From positions 4,226,001-4,290,000 of the forward strand of contig NZ_NETK01000001.1 in NCBI RefSeq assembly GCF_002343915.1: 64,000 nt of DNA. Direction: 5' to 3'. The notes beneath the pieces are model-generated. The model was not told the DNA's origin. It saw only the letters and a program-made list of their open reading frames with translations, and made no database searches. Of this stretch, positions 41,668-49,759 are shown one piece after another. Origin of the DNA: Nannocystis exedens (GTDB lineage: Bacteria; Myxococcota_A; Polyangia; Nannocystales; Nannocystaceae). The position numbers and the translations under genes were made by a program. Every line of letters starts with the position of its first letter. The stretch's first letter is position 1.

Positions 41668-42836
41668 TGCTCGAAGTCCGCCGCACCGCCGAGGTCGTCC
41701 CAAACTATTCCCTCACCGGAGATCTGCTGTCGTACATGCGCTGTGGTCTGCAGTACCGCTACCAGAATGGCAGTTCTCTTCCACCGTCGCGACCTGTGCA
41801 GATGTGGTTCGGTGAGTTCATCCATGGCGTGATGGAGACCGCCTACCGCATATGGAGAGCCGATCCCCCTACATTCCCCTGGCCGTGTACGGTGACCGAG
41901 TTCGCTAAGGATCCCCCGCCAGGTCGAGCTGCGCATGACATCGGCACCATCGGAGACCTGGTAGAGGCTACGCTGAGCGCGACGGGCAAGTCTGCGCGAA
42001 GCTTCACGCTTCGCCAGTCGGCGTATCGACGCGCTGAGCGAGCCGTGAACGAGCTAGGTCCCGCGCTGTTCCCCCTAATCGAGTCCGCCGAGGAGAAGGT
42101 TATTGGGACACGAGACATCAAGATGCCGCCAGGGATCGCGGCACGCGGTAGTATGTATGAGCTTCACGGTGTAATGGACGTGCTGTCCTCGATGTCGATG
42201 AAGCAAGCCCAGGACAGCTTTCTGCGCGACGCGGTATTGAGGCACGTCGGAGACTTCGACGGGCTGGCCGACGTGATCGTCGACTACAAGGGCTCGCGCC
42301 GACCGCCCACGGATCACGAGTACTGGAAGCACGGGGACTGGCAGCTCCAGATGTACGCCTGGCTCCGCAGCAAACAGCCTGGCGCCCGACCTGTCGTGGC
42401 TGGAGTCCTGCTGTACATCAACGAGCTCGACCCTGGTTCAGGCGACGTGCAGGCGCTCCAGATCGACGTCAAGAAGAGCCGCACCGACGTCGTGCCCGAC
42501 TCGGGCTCGTCCGACGGCTATCAGTTGCGAGCGTGGCGACCGAATTCCGAGATCCCGGACTTCTCCCGGGAGTTTCGTCTCGCGCGGATGATGCGAGTGG
42601 TCAAGATCACCCCCGAGAGCATGCAGGAGGCTTTGCATGCATTCGACGGCGTAGTGATGGACATCGAGACCTCCGTATCCAAGGAAGCGTCGAGCGGGCG
42701 CATCCCCGGGAACTGGAAACCCTGCGGTGACGAGTCCACCTGCGCCGCTTGCGATTTCCGCCACTTCTGTCCCGCGCCGGCTGAGTACCGCGACCGAGAT
42801 GGCAACTACGAGCCGGGTACGCCGGCTGCCCCATAG
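41667..42836 (+). CDS. PD-(D/E)XK nuclease of RecB/Cas4 type, partner of the disrupted helicase
   Basis: A 389-residue protein coupled to the helicase by TGATG. The N-terminus YSLTGDLLSYMRCGLQYRYQ carries the Cys of an iron-sulfur nuclease entry motif. FADVIVDYKGS-like residues (LADVIVDYKGSRRP, Asp and Asp-x-Lys) and the QMYAW motif (GDWQLQMYAWL) mark the RecB-family nuclease fold. The C-terminus has three Cys (CGDESTCAACDFRHFC), as in Cas4, AddB and PD-(D/E)XK_1 proteins that hold a 4Fe-4S cluster. A helicase-nuclease pair of this kind would process DNA ends, either for repair or for anti-phage defence. With its helicase broken, its present role is unclear. Confidence 0.82.
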   Translation: MLEVRRTAEVVPNYSLTGDLLSYMRCGLQYRYQNGSSLPPSRPVQMWFGEFIHGVMETAYRIWRADPPTFPWPCTVTEFAKDPPPGRAAHDIGTIGDLVEATLSATGKSARSFTLRQSAYRRAERAVNELGPALFPLIESAEEKVIGTRDIKMPPGIAARGSMYELHGVMDVLSSMSMKQAQDSFLRDAVLRHVGDFDGLADVIVDYKGSRRPPTDHEYWKHGDWQLQMYAWLRSKQPGARPVVAGVLLYINELDPGSGDVQALQIDVKKSRTDVVPDSGSSDGYQLRAWRPNSEIPDFSREFRLARMMRVVKITPESMQEALHAFDGVVMDIETSVSKEASSGRIPGNWKPCGDESTCAACDFRHFCPAPAEYRDRDGNYEPGTPAAP

Positions 42837-42902
42837 GTCGCCGGGCTGTTCAGGACCGCGCGGACTTGGAGCGTCTCCAAGATGTCTCCACGACACAGGT
42901 CG

Positions 42903-42933
42903 ACGCCCGCGATCCTTGGGGACTCGCGGGCGT
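42903..42933. terminator. Hairpin downstream of the nuclease gene
   Basis: ACGCCCGCGA at 42903-42912 pairs perfectly with TCGCGGGCGT at 42924-42933 (10-bp stem, 11-nt loop). The following TCCTCCT is a weak T-tract, so this is a probable terminator. Confidence 0.6.
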
Positions 42934-42964
42934 TCCTCCTGGAGGCGAATTTGTGAATCAGGAC

Positions 42965-43016
42965 GCGGATTTAGGGCGAAAGGCGAGTGCGATCAACAGG
43001 TTGGCAAAATCCGCGT
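42965..43016. repeat. Inverted repeat beside the right attachment site
   Basis: CGCGGATTT (42965-42973) and AAATCCGCG (43008-43016) form a perfect 9-bp inverted repeat ending 3 bp before the 18-bp att core. It may be an integrase or excisionase arm site, or a terminator of the element. Confidence 0.45.
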
Positions 43017-43019
43017 AGT

Positions 43020-43037
43020 ACTGCTTCGAGCAGTGAC
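43020..43037 (+). other. Right attachment site (attR), 18-bp core
   Basis: TACTGCTTCGAGCAGTGA repeats the 3' end of the lipoprotein gene at 2105-2122. The codon just before it in the same frame is a TAG, so this is not the end of a longer local gene. Confidence 0.65.
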
Positions 43038-43091
43038 GATCGCCGCTCGTCCAGCTCGCCGCGACCGGGCAGACGACCTGCTGCCGGCCCC

Positions 43092-43148
43092 CATGTTCAT
43101 CTGAACATGACGCTATGTCCATACTGACGTGTCCTTTGCCAGGATACG
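43092..43148. repeat. Palindromic repeats next to attR
   Basis: CATGTTCA-TC-TGAACATG at 43092-43109 is a perfect palindrome with the ATGTT-N6-AACAT layout. A second hairpin at 43128-43148 has arms CGTGTCC and GGATACG, with one G-T pair. Between them ATGTCCATACTGACGT (43115-43130) fits ATGTC-N6-GAC. The copies lie in sequence that would have followed the lipoprotein gene before insertion. Confidence 0.6.
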
Positions 43149-43829
43149 GGCTCGTGTGGCGAGGCCTCACAGGCTGACGAAGCAACGGCATCTGGTCGCG
43201 CGAACGGCGGCAAATGACCATAGCCGGCCTTTCTCGCCCTGGCCCGTCGAAAACCCAAAATTTTTCAAAAATACTACCACCAACCAAGCGATCGCCCATT
43301 ACGCATACCGCTCCAGCGCCCGCCGACCCGTCCCGGCACTCCCCCCGCTCCGATTCATCACACCTCGCTCTTACGAATCGCCCATCACGCTCGCTCGACC
43401 TCCGACCCTGTTCGGCGACAGCGCCGCATCCTCCCCCGCCTCCGGCGACTCCGTCCCGTCGCCGCCGCGTGCAGGCGTCTGCGCGTCTGGACGGCGATCC
43501 ACTCGCCTGCGCTTGCGTCTTCGCGGCCTGGCTGCGCGTCGCCCGCGACGGCGTCCATCTCGACGCGCAGCCGACCGCCGGTGCGAATGTCCGCAGGGTG
43601 TATCGCACAGTTGCCATACATCGGTCGCGAATCGGACGACATCGACAGCCGGCGCCGCGCGACTGCGCGCATCGCCGTAAAATCCGGCGCCTGTCTTCGA
43701 CTTCATTGTGAGGTGGCAATCGATCGACTCGGCGCTCGCGTCGCACCTCGCCTGTCCTCGGGCCTGCCCGCAGAGAGCGCGCGCGAAACCGGCGCTTGCG
43801 ACCGTCGACCGATCCGGTACCCTCGCGCA
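43149..43829. other. Intergenic region without a recognised gene
   Basis: The open frames are compositional shadows. An AT-rich patch (CAAAATTTTTCAAAAATAC, around 43254-43274) stands out in GC-rich sequence and could be a promoter or upstream element, but no hexamers could be set. The last 40 bp before 43830 resemble the region before the paralogous gene at 45177. Confidence 0.45.
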
Positions 43830-44969
43830 ATGTCTAGCATTCAATTTCGCGGGCGCGTGTCGACGCTCCTGGTGGCGATGACGTTTACCGTCGCGTGCGG
43901 CAGCCCGGCGAACCAGGGCACCGGCACCGACTCGGACTCGGACACGGGCACCGGCCTGACCGCCGTCACCGAGGGCACCGGCGTCGGCACCGACGGCACC
44001 GCCTCCGGCTCGGCCACGGGGAGCACCGAGGGCGGCGGCACCGACAGCGGCTCCGAGTCGTCGCCGACGACCACGTCGCCGACCACGACCACCGACCCGA
44101 CGGCCACCGACACCGCGGACACGAGCACCGCGACGAGCATGCCGGTGACCTCGACCACCAGCGACACCACCGGCGAGACCACGCTCGACGAGACCACCAC
44201 CACGACCACCGGCGAGACCACCGACACCACCACGACCACGACCGACACGACGATCGGCGAGACCACCGACGACACGACCACCACGACCACCGGCGAGCCG
44301 CCGCTCGAGTGTGGCAACCTCAAGGTCACTTACCGCGACTTCAAGCCGCTGCACACCGACTTCGGCTGTCACATGAACGGCAACATGGCCCGCCCGGGGC
44401 TCGTGATGCAGACGATCGGCGCCGACCAGACGCCCGTCTACAACCCGAACCCGCCCGGCCCACCGCCCGGCTACAACGGCTCGAACCCGCAGATCACCTC
44501 CGCCGCCTCGTTCGACGACTGGTATCACACGAAGGACGGCATCAACATGGAGATCGTCGGCGAGCTCGAGTTGACCGAGATCCAGATGGGCATCTGGAGC
44601 TTCCAGAGCAACTCGTTCTACCCGCTCACCGGCCAGGGCTTCGGCAACAACGTCACCCCGAACTGGGGCGGCCAGACCTACCCCGACCGCAACGGCTCGT
44701 TCACCACCGAGATCCACACCAACTTCATCTACGAGCCCGGCCAGGTCTTCAGCTTCAGCGGTGACGACGACGTGTGGGTGTTCATCGACGGCAAGCTGGC
44801 GATGGACCTCGGCGGCCTCCACGGCCCCGTCAACGGCACCATCAACCTCGACACCCTCGGCCTCGTGGCCGGCAACAGCTACTCGCTCGACGCCTTCCAC
44901 GCCGAGCGCTGCGACAGCGGCAGCAACTTCCGCATCGACACCTCGATCGCCTGCTTCATCCCGATGTGA
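43830..44969 (+). CDS. Fibro-slime (PA14-like) domain lipoprotein, copy 1
   Basis: A 379-residue lipoprotein: RGVSTLL-type signal with lipobox TVAC (VSTLLVAMTFTVACGSPANQ). A Thr/Ser/Asp-rich linker of about 140 residues follows. The C-terminal fibro-slime domain (TIGR02148 type) has LKVTYRDFKPLHTDFGCHMN, then [38 protein letters not shown] and a closing [20 protein letters not shown]. This domain type is known from fibrobacter, Dictyostelium and myxobacterial surface proteins and has a PA14-like, calcium-dependent sugar-binding fold. Copy 2 follows in tandem. A role in adhesion or polysaccharide binding is likely but unproven. Confidence 0.88.
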   Translation: MSSIQFRGRVSTLLVAMTFTVACGSPANQGTGTDSDSDTGTGLTAVTEGTGVGTDGTASGSATGSTEGGGTDSGSESSPTTTSPTTTTDPTATDTADTSTATSMPVTSTTSDTTGETTLDETTTTTTGETTDTTTTTTDTTIGETTDDTTTTTTGEPPLECGNLKVTYRDFKPLHTDFGCHMNGNMARPGLVMQTIGADQTPVYNPNPPGPPPGYNGSNPQITSAASFDDWYHTKDGINMEIVGELELTEIQMGIWSFQSNSFYPLTGQGFGNNVTPNWGGQTYPDRNGSFTTEIHTNFIYEPGQVFSFSGDDDVWVFIDGKLAMDLGGLHGPVNGTINLDTLGLVAGNSYSLDAFHAERCDSGSNFRIDTSIACFIPM

Positions 44970-45001
44970 CCGTTCGCCGCGCCGCGAATGGCCGCGCCGC
45001 C

Positions 45002-45074
45002 GCGGTCGCTCCCCTTTTGTGGGAGCGACCGCCCGCCCGGGCAATCGCGGCTCGTTCAGCGCCGCGATTGCCCG
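45002..45074. terminator. Two consecutive strong hairpins between the fibro-slime genes
   Basis: GCGGTCGCTCCC at 45002-45013 pairs with GGGAGCGACCGC at 45021-45032 (12 bp perfect, 7-nt loop). CGGGCAATCGCGGC at 45038-45051 pairs with GCCGCGATTGCCCG at 45061-45074 (14 bp perfect, 9-nt loop). Neither has a T-tract. They may end transcription of copy 1 or stabilise its mRNA. Confidence 0.6.
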
Positions 45075-45176
45075 CATTCCCGATCGCATCGCCGCCGGTG
45101 CTCGCGAGTGATGTTCCCCTCCGCGAGCGCCGGCCGCCGCGCTTGCGGCCGCGCGCAGATCCGCTACATTCGCACG

Positions 45177-46310
45177 ATGTCTAGAATTCCTTCTCGTGAG
45201 GGCGTCTCGAAGCTCCTGATGGCGATGACCTTCTCGGTCGCGTGTGGCAACCCTGCCGTCCAGGGCACCGACACCGACTCCGACACCGGCAGCGGCTCGA
45301 CCGTCACCGACGGCATGAGTACCAGCGCCACCACCGACGACCCCACGGTGGGCACCGGCTCCGAGTCCGACGGCACCGACAGCGGCACCGCCAGCGGCAC
45401 CGAGTCGACGACGACCACCACCACGGCGCCGACCAGCACCACCGATCCGAGCGACACCGACACGTCGACCGTCACGACGACGCCGGTGACCTCGACCACG
45501 AGCGAGACCACCGACGGCGAGACGACTCTCGACGAGACGACCACCACGACCACCGGCGACACCACCGACACGACCACCGGCGACACCACCACCACGACCG
45601 GCGACCCCGACACGACGACGACGAGCACCACCGGCGAGCCGCCGCTCGAGTGCGGCAACCTGCCGGTCATCTACCGCGACATGCAGCCGCTGCACGTCGA
45701 CTTCGGCTGTCACATGTGGGGCAACGGCGCGCGGCCCAACCTCGTCCAGCCGATGCTCGGCGGCGACAACAAGCCGGTCTACAACCCGCAGCCGGGCCCG
45801 CCCCCGCCGGGGTACGGCGGCTCGAACCCGCAGATCACCTCGGGCACCTCGTTCAGCGACTGGTACAACACCAAGGTCGGCGTGAACATGGAGATCACCG
45901 GCGAGTTGCAGCTGACGGAGATCCAGCCGGGCATCTGGAGCTTCGAGAGCGACGAGTTCTTCCCGCTGACGGGCCAGGGCTTCGGCAACAACGTCACCCC
46001 GAACTGGCAAGGCGAGACCTACCCCAACCACAACGGCTCCTTCACCACCGAGATCCACACCAACTTCGTCTACGAGGCCGGCCAGACCTTCAGCTTCAGC
46101 GGCGACGACGACGTGTGGGTGTTCATCGACGGCAAGCTGGCGATGGACCTCGGCGGCCTCCACCCGCCGGTCAACGGCACCATCAACCTCGACACGCTCG
46201 GCCTCACCGCCGGCGAGACCTACACGCTCGACGTGTTCCACGCCGAGCGCTGCGAGGCGGGCAGCAACTTCCGCATCGACACCTCGATCAATTGCTTCAT
46301 CCCGATGTGA
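45177..46310 (+). CDS. Fibro-slime (PA14-like) domain lipoprotein, copy 2
   Basis: A 377-residue tandem paralogue of the preceding gene, with the signal [20 protein letters not shown]. The Thr-rich linker differs most between copies, while the C-terminal domain is nearly collinear ([60 protein letters not shown]). Both begin ATGTCTAG with similar upstream sequence, so the duplication included the promoter. The rapid change in linker length suggests slippage in ACC/GAC repeats. A hairpin follows the stop. Confidence 0.88.
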   Translation: MSRIPSREGVSKLLMAMTFSVACGNPAVQGTDTDSDTGSGSTVTDGMSTSATTDDPTVGTGSESDGTDSGTASGTESTTTTTTAPTSTTDPSDTDTSTVTTTPVTSTTSETTDGETTLDETTTTTTGDTTDTTTGDTTTTTGDPDTTTTSTTGEPPLECGNLPVIYRDMQPLHVDFGCHMWGNGARPNLVQPMLGGDNKPVYNPQPGPPPPGYGGSNPQITSGTSFSDWYNTKVGVNMEITGELQLTEIQPGIWSFESDEFFPLTGQGFGNNVTPNWQGETYPNHNGSFTTEIHTNFVYEAGQTFSFSGDDDVWVFIDGKLAMDLGGLHPPVNGTINLDTLGLTAGETYTLDVFHAERCEAGSNFRIDTSINCFIPM

Positions 46311-46326
46311 TTCATCCGTGAATCAC
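46307..46326. terminator. Hairpin between convergent genes
   Basis: GTGATTCA-TCCG-TGAATCAC is a perfect 8-bp stem overlapping the stop codon of the fibro-slime gene and lying 22 bp from the stop of rtcB. It is symmetrical and may act on both transcripts. Confidence 0.55.
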
Positions 46327-46347
46327 CGCGGCGCCCGCCGCGGCCGC

Positions 46348-47790
46348 TCACGCCTTGAAGGTCATGAGCGGCCGCATGCGGGCGACCACGTCGCACAGCC
46401 CCGCCTCGACCTGGCAGGCGATCACCGGCCCGATCGGCTTGTAGGCCGCGGGCGCCTCCTCGATCCGCCGCTCCTCGCGGAGCGTGATGCAGTCGACCCC
46501 GGCCAGCCCGAGGTCCTCGGTCTCGCGCCCGCGCCGGCCCATCTCGAAGCGCGAGGTGGCCCGCCCGGCCCCGTGCGACGCCGAGCCGAGCAGCTGCGGC
46601 GAGCCGCGCCCGACCAGCAGGTACGAGGCCGCGCCCATCGACCCGGGGATGATCACCGGCTGCTCGGCGCCGGCCGGGCACGCGCCTTTGCGGGTGATCC
46701 AGCGCCGCGCCGGACCCTCCACCGGGAGCGTGATGTTGTGCGGCAGGTCGTACACGAGCGGCGCGGCGACCTCGCCGAACAGCTCGCGCAGGCGCTGCCG
46801 CAGCAGCTCGGCGAGCAGCAAGCGGTTGAGGAACCCGTAGTTCGCCGCCGTCGCCTCCGCCTGCATGTAGCCGGCGACGGCCTCGGGCTGATCCGCCAGC
46901 GACAGCGAGAACAGCCCCTCCGGCGGGAACTTCTGGCCCTTGGGCCACATGCCGCGCGCCCGGTCGCGCCACAGCGCGCCGACGTGCTTGCCGACCCCGC
47001 GCGAGCCCGAGTGGATCATGATCGCCACCTGCCCCGCGCGGACGTCCCACTGCCGCGCGCGGGCCCGGTCGACGACCTCCTCGACCACCTGGATCTCGAC
47101 GAAGTGGTTGCCACCGCCGATCGTCGCCAGCCCGCCGTCGCGCACCACGCCTTCGGCGGGCACCAGGTCCTCGGGCGCCCAGCGCGGGTCGCCGTCGAGC
47201 GCACCGCCCAGGTGGACGCGATCGATCTCCCGCTCGAGCTGATCGAGGTCGGCCCGCGCCAGCTGCCCGAGCGGCCTCCGGCGCACCGCCGACAGCCACC
47301 CGATCAGCCCCTCGCGGAACAGCCCCTGCATCGCCTCCGCCGTCATCGGCAGGTCTCGGCTCGAGAAGAAGTAGTCGCCCTTGAGCCGCTCGACCAGGAC
47401 ATCGCGCTTGGCCAGCAGCTCCTCGGCCGTCAGGTCGACCACGTGCAGGCGCATGCCGCAGTTGATGTCGGTGCCGACGGCCGCGGGGACGACGATCCCC
47501 TCGGTCTCGACGATCGAGCCGATCGCCACGCCGGCGTCGCCCGGGTGGAAATCGGGCGACGCCCGCACCGTCGTCACGCCGCCGCCCGCCGGGTGGCGGA
47601 GCGCGGCGAGCCCGGCGAGCTGGCGCAGCGCCTTGGCCTCGACCGGGAATTCGTCGGGGAGGAGCACCTCGCCCGCCGGGGCGCCTTCGACGTCCTTGAG
47701 CCGCACACGGTAGATACGACCGTCGCGCTCGACATGGAGGCCCTCGCGCGCGAGCGCGGCGAAGACCCGTTGCAAGTTCTTTGGCTGCAT
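46348..47790 (-). CDS. rtcB: RNA ligase RtcB (tRNA-splicing ligase family)
   Basis: A GTP- and Mn-dependent ligase that joins 2',3'-cyclic phosphate and 5'-OH RNA ends. About 480 residues from the ATG at 47790, preceded by GGAG. Diagnostic motifs: PAAVGTDINCGMRLHVVDL (metal-binding Asp and Cys), TIGGGNHFVEIQ, MIHSGSRGVGKHVG, PGSMGAASYLL and the guanylated His in SASHGAGRATSRFEM. In bacteria RtcB repairs tRNA and rRNA after damage. It is a single gene here, with no archease, RtcA or RtcR next to it. It is convergent with the fibro-slime pair. Confidence 0.95.
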   Translation of the reverse strand: MQPKNLQRVFAALAREGLHVERDGRIYRVRLKDVEGAPAGEVLLPDEFPVEAKALRQLAGLAALRHPAGGGVTTVRASPDFHPGDAGVAIGSIVETEGIVVPAAVGTDINCGMRLHVVDLTAEELLAKRDVLVERLKGDYFFSSRDLPMTAEAMQGLFREGLIGWLSAVRRRPLGQLARADLDQLEREIDRVHLGGALDGDPRWAPEDLVPAEGVVRDGGLATIGGGNHFVEIQVVEEVVDRARARQWDVRAGQVAIMIHSGSRGVGKHVGALWRDRARGMWPKGQKFPPEGLFSLSLADQPEAVAGYMQAEATAANYGFLNRLLLAELLRQRLRELFGEVAAPLVYDLPHNITLPVEGPARRWITRKGACPAGAEQPVIIPGSMGAASYLLVGRGSPQLLGSASHGAGRATSRFEMGRRGRETEDLGLAGVDCITLREERRIEEAPAAYKPIGPVIACQVEAGLCDVVARMRPLMTFKA

Positions 47791-48107
47791 GACACTGGGC
47801 TCCTGCGCGCGCGTCGGCCCACGCGCGAGCATTCGCGGCGCGCCGTCTCGGCGGCGCGCGCTACGTGCCTGTGCGACCTGACCTTCGGGCCGTGTCGTGA
47901 CGCACAGGTCCTATCCACCCTGGCGCAACGGACAGCCGTGCGTCAGGGCCCAGAGAATTCCGAGCAGCAGCCGCGGAACGGCGGGGAAGTTACGGGCACC
48001 TCCCGGCGAAGTCAAGCCTGGACACGCCGCGCGCCGCCGAGCCTCGCGCCCTCGCGCCCCGCTCGACGCACGCCGACCCACCTCACGCGCTCGCCCGCGC
48101 CCGAATG
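47791..48107. other. Intergenic region between rtcB and a palindromic repeat array
   Basis: No gene is supported. It must contain the rtcB promoter; no sigma-54 site was recognised. Confidence 0.4.
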
Positions 48108-48233
48108 ACATGTCCTTTCAGACATCTGAACGCCCTCGAAACGCCAACGAGGGGCCACCCAAAACATGTCCCAAAAGACATGCTCGATCGTACAGACCAC
48201 GCTCACCGCGCCACCTATCCCTTCGGACACGCC
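48108..48233. repeat. Array of three short palindromic repeats (ATGTC-N6-GACAT family)
   Basis: Copies at 48110-48125 (ATGTC-CTTTCA-GACAT), 48166-48181 (ATGTC-CCAAAA-GACAT) and 48213-48233 (a degenerate CTATC-CCTTCG-GACAC) are spaced 56 and 49 bp. The third copy is inside the 3' end of the minus-strand LMF1-like gene and encodes its last residues CPKG and the stop. Confidence 0.7.
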
Positions 48234-49678
48234 ATCACCAGCTCGGGCGCCGCCGGCTCGCGGCGCCACCACCCGGCCTCGCCCGGGCGGGTGAACGTGT
48301 AGCGCCAGAACTGCACCCGCACGTGCGACGGCCGGGCCAGCAGCGGCGTGACGAAGAACCCCTGCGCCCGCCCCGGCTGCTCGCACAGGTGGGCCAGCAG
48401 CCGGCGCACGTACCCGGGCGGCGCCCGCCGGGCCCGCAGCCCGTAGAACCACAGCATGAAGTCGAGCCGCGGCTGGTGCGGCGCCACGATCGGCGGCGCC
48501 CGGTCGAGCGGCCCCGGCTTGTAGCGCATGTCGTACGTCCGCCACGCCCCGGCCGCGAACCCCGCGAACTCCGGCTCGACGCGCGCGCGGGTGATCTGCG
48601 CGAACAGGTGATACGCGTTGAACACGTGCCAGGGCCCCGTGTACTGCTGCAGCGCCGCCGCCCACGCCCCTCCGCCCGCGCCGAGCTCGACCCGCGCCGT
48701 CACCAGCGACAGCCCCACGTACGCGACCCCGAAGCTGATCAAGAGCCCCGAGCGCAGCCGCGGCCACGCCGGCGCCCCGACCTCCTCGCGCGGCAGCAGC
48801 ACCCGCCCCCACACCGCGCGCCCCGGCAGCCGCGCGTACATCTTCATAAGATCGGCGTCGCGCAGCAGGAACAGGTGCAGCGTCAGCGACAGCCAGACGA
48901 AGAACCCGTAGTTCGCGGTCGCCAGGTTGAGCGCCTGAAACCCCGTCAGCACGACCAGCGCGACCAGCCGCCCGCGCCGCCCGCAGAACAGCAGCACCGG
49001 CACCAGCAGCTCGGCCACCAGCGTCGCCCGGCTCTCGATCGCGTGCCACCAGCCCGGCAGGTTGTGCGAAAACCACGCCAGCGGCGTCGGCAGCGGCGCC
49101 GTCTCGTAATAATAAGACATCGCGCTGCCGTCCAGCCAGTCGCCGAGCGGCGAGCCCCATTTGGCCAGACCTGACTCGAAGTACAGCTTGAACGCCGCGA
49201 ACAGCAGCAGCAGGTGCGCGGCCGGTTGCGGCCGGTCGCGCGGCAGCAGCAGCGCCAGCACCCCGCACTCGACCAGCAGGCTGTCCCACTGGAACTGGAG
49301 GAACGGCGCGCCGACGCTGACGAAGCCGAGATAGAGCAGCGTGGCGATCGCCAGCCACACGCGCGGCCACACCCCGACGAGCGCCAGCGCCCCCGCGATC
49401 ACCCCGGCCGTCGCCGCCCCGCGCAGCGCCGAGTCGCCGGATCCCCACCAGAACAGCGTCGGCGTCGCCAGCCACCCGCCGGGGCGCGCCCTGGCGACGG
49501 CCTCGGCGATCGGCGCCAACCCCTCGGCGCCGAACAGCGGCTCCACCTGCGCCCGCAGCGAGGCGAACGCGATCACGAACACCAGCCCGAGCAGCGCGTG
49601 GAACAGCCGCGCCACCACCGGCCCCGAATCGGGCGACATCCAGCCGAGGCGACCGACCTGCGCGGCGCTGTTCGTCAC
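48215..49678 (-). CDS. LMF1-like (lipase maturation factor family) membrane protein
   Basis: A 487-residue polytopic membrane protein. LMF-family motifs are LQFQWDSLLVECGVLALLLP, LYFESGLAKWGS, MSYYYETAPLPTPLAWFSHN, QALNLATANYGFFVWLSLTL and a C-terminal soluble part with QQYTGPWHVFNAYHLFAQIT and TYDMRYKPG. About eight hydrophobic segments are visible. Vertebrate LMF1 assists folding of secreted lipases in the ER; bacterial relatives are uncharacterised and may help fold exported disulfide-rich proteins. The final residues and stop codon derive from a dispersed palindromic repeat, so the C-terminus was probably reset by repeat insertion. Confidence 0.85.
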   Translation of the reverse strand: MTNSAAQVGRLGWMSPDSGPVVARLFHALLGLVFVIAFASLRAQVEPLFGAEGLAPIAEAVARARPGGWLATPTLFWWGSGDSALRGAATAGVIAGALALVGVWPRVWLAIATLLYLGFVSVGAPFLQFQWDSLLVECGVLALLLPRDRPQPAAHLLLLFAAFKLYFESGLAKWGSPLGDWLDGSAMSYYYETAPLPTPLAWFSHNLPGWWHAIESRATLVAELLVPVLLFCGRRGRLVALVVLTGFQALNLATANYGFFVWLSLTLHLFLLRDADLMKMYARLPGRAVWGRVLLPREEVGAPAWPRLRSGLLISFGVAYVGLSLVTARVELGAGGGAWAAALQQYTGPWHVFNAYHLFAQITRARVEPEFAGFAAGAWRTYDMRYKPGPLDRAPPIVAPHQPRLDFMLWFYGLRARRAPPGYVRRLLAHLCEQPGRAQGFFVTPLLARPSHVRVQFWRYTFTRPGEAGWWRREPAAPELVMACPKG

Positions 49679-49759
49679 CCGCCGACGGTACGGGCCGATG
49701 CAGCGGCTGGCAACCGCGCGGCTTGACCCGCGCCGCGCTCATGCGTCACCTTCAGCCCC

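Larger units (their letters stand above)
2105..43037. mobile_element. Putative 40.9-kb integrated genomic island bounded by 18-bp direct repeats
   Basis: The exact repeat TACTGCTTCGAGCAGTGA is present at 2105-2122 and 43020-43037, and identity stops at both edges of the repeat. A tyrosine recombinase gene ends 35 bp inside the left copy, the usual place for an integrase beside its attachment site. Small excisionase-like genes, a Cro/CI regulator, ParA/ParB-like genes, a complete type I restriction operon, a type VI cargo cassette and an insertion sequence lie between the repeats. The dispersed palindrome family flanks both ends but is nearly absent inside. No replication initiator, relaxase or conjugation gene was recognised, so the element is either non-autonomous or uses unfamiliar transfer genes. 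The boundary is an inference; an empty site in a relative would prove it. Confidence 0.7.

Noticed and set aside
42958-43830. A 290-residue minus-strand frame over the attR region
   Set aside because: It runs through the att core and the palindromes and is Arg-rich without motifs.
43371-46241. A 956-residue Gly/Val/Arg-rich minus-strand open frame across both fibro-slime genes
   Set aside because: It is the antisense of Thr/Ser-rich linkers and two well-supported plus-strand genes. It has no motif or start signal.
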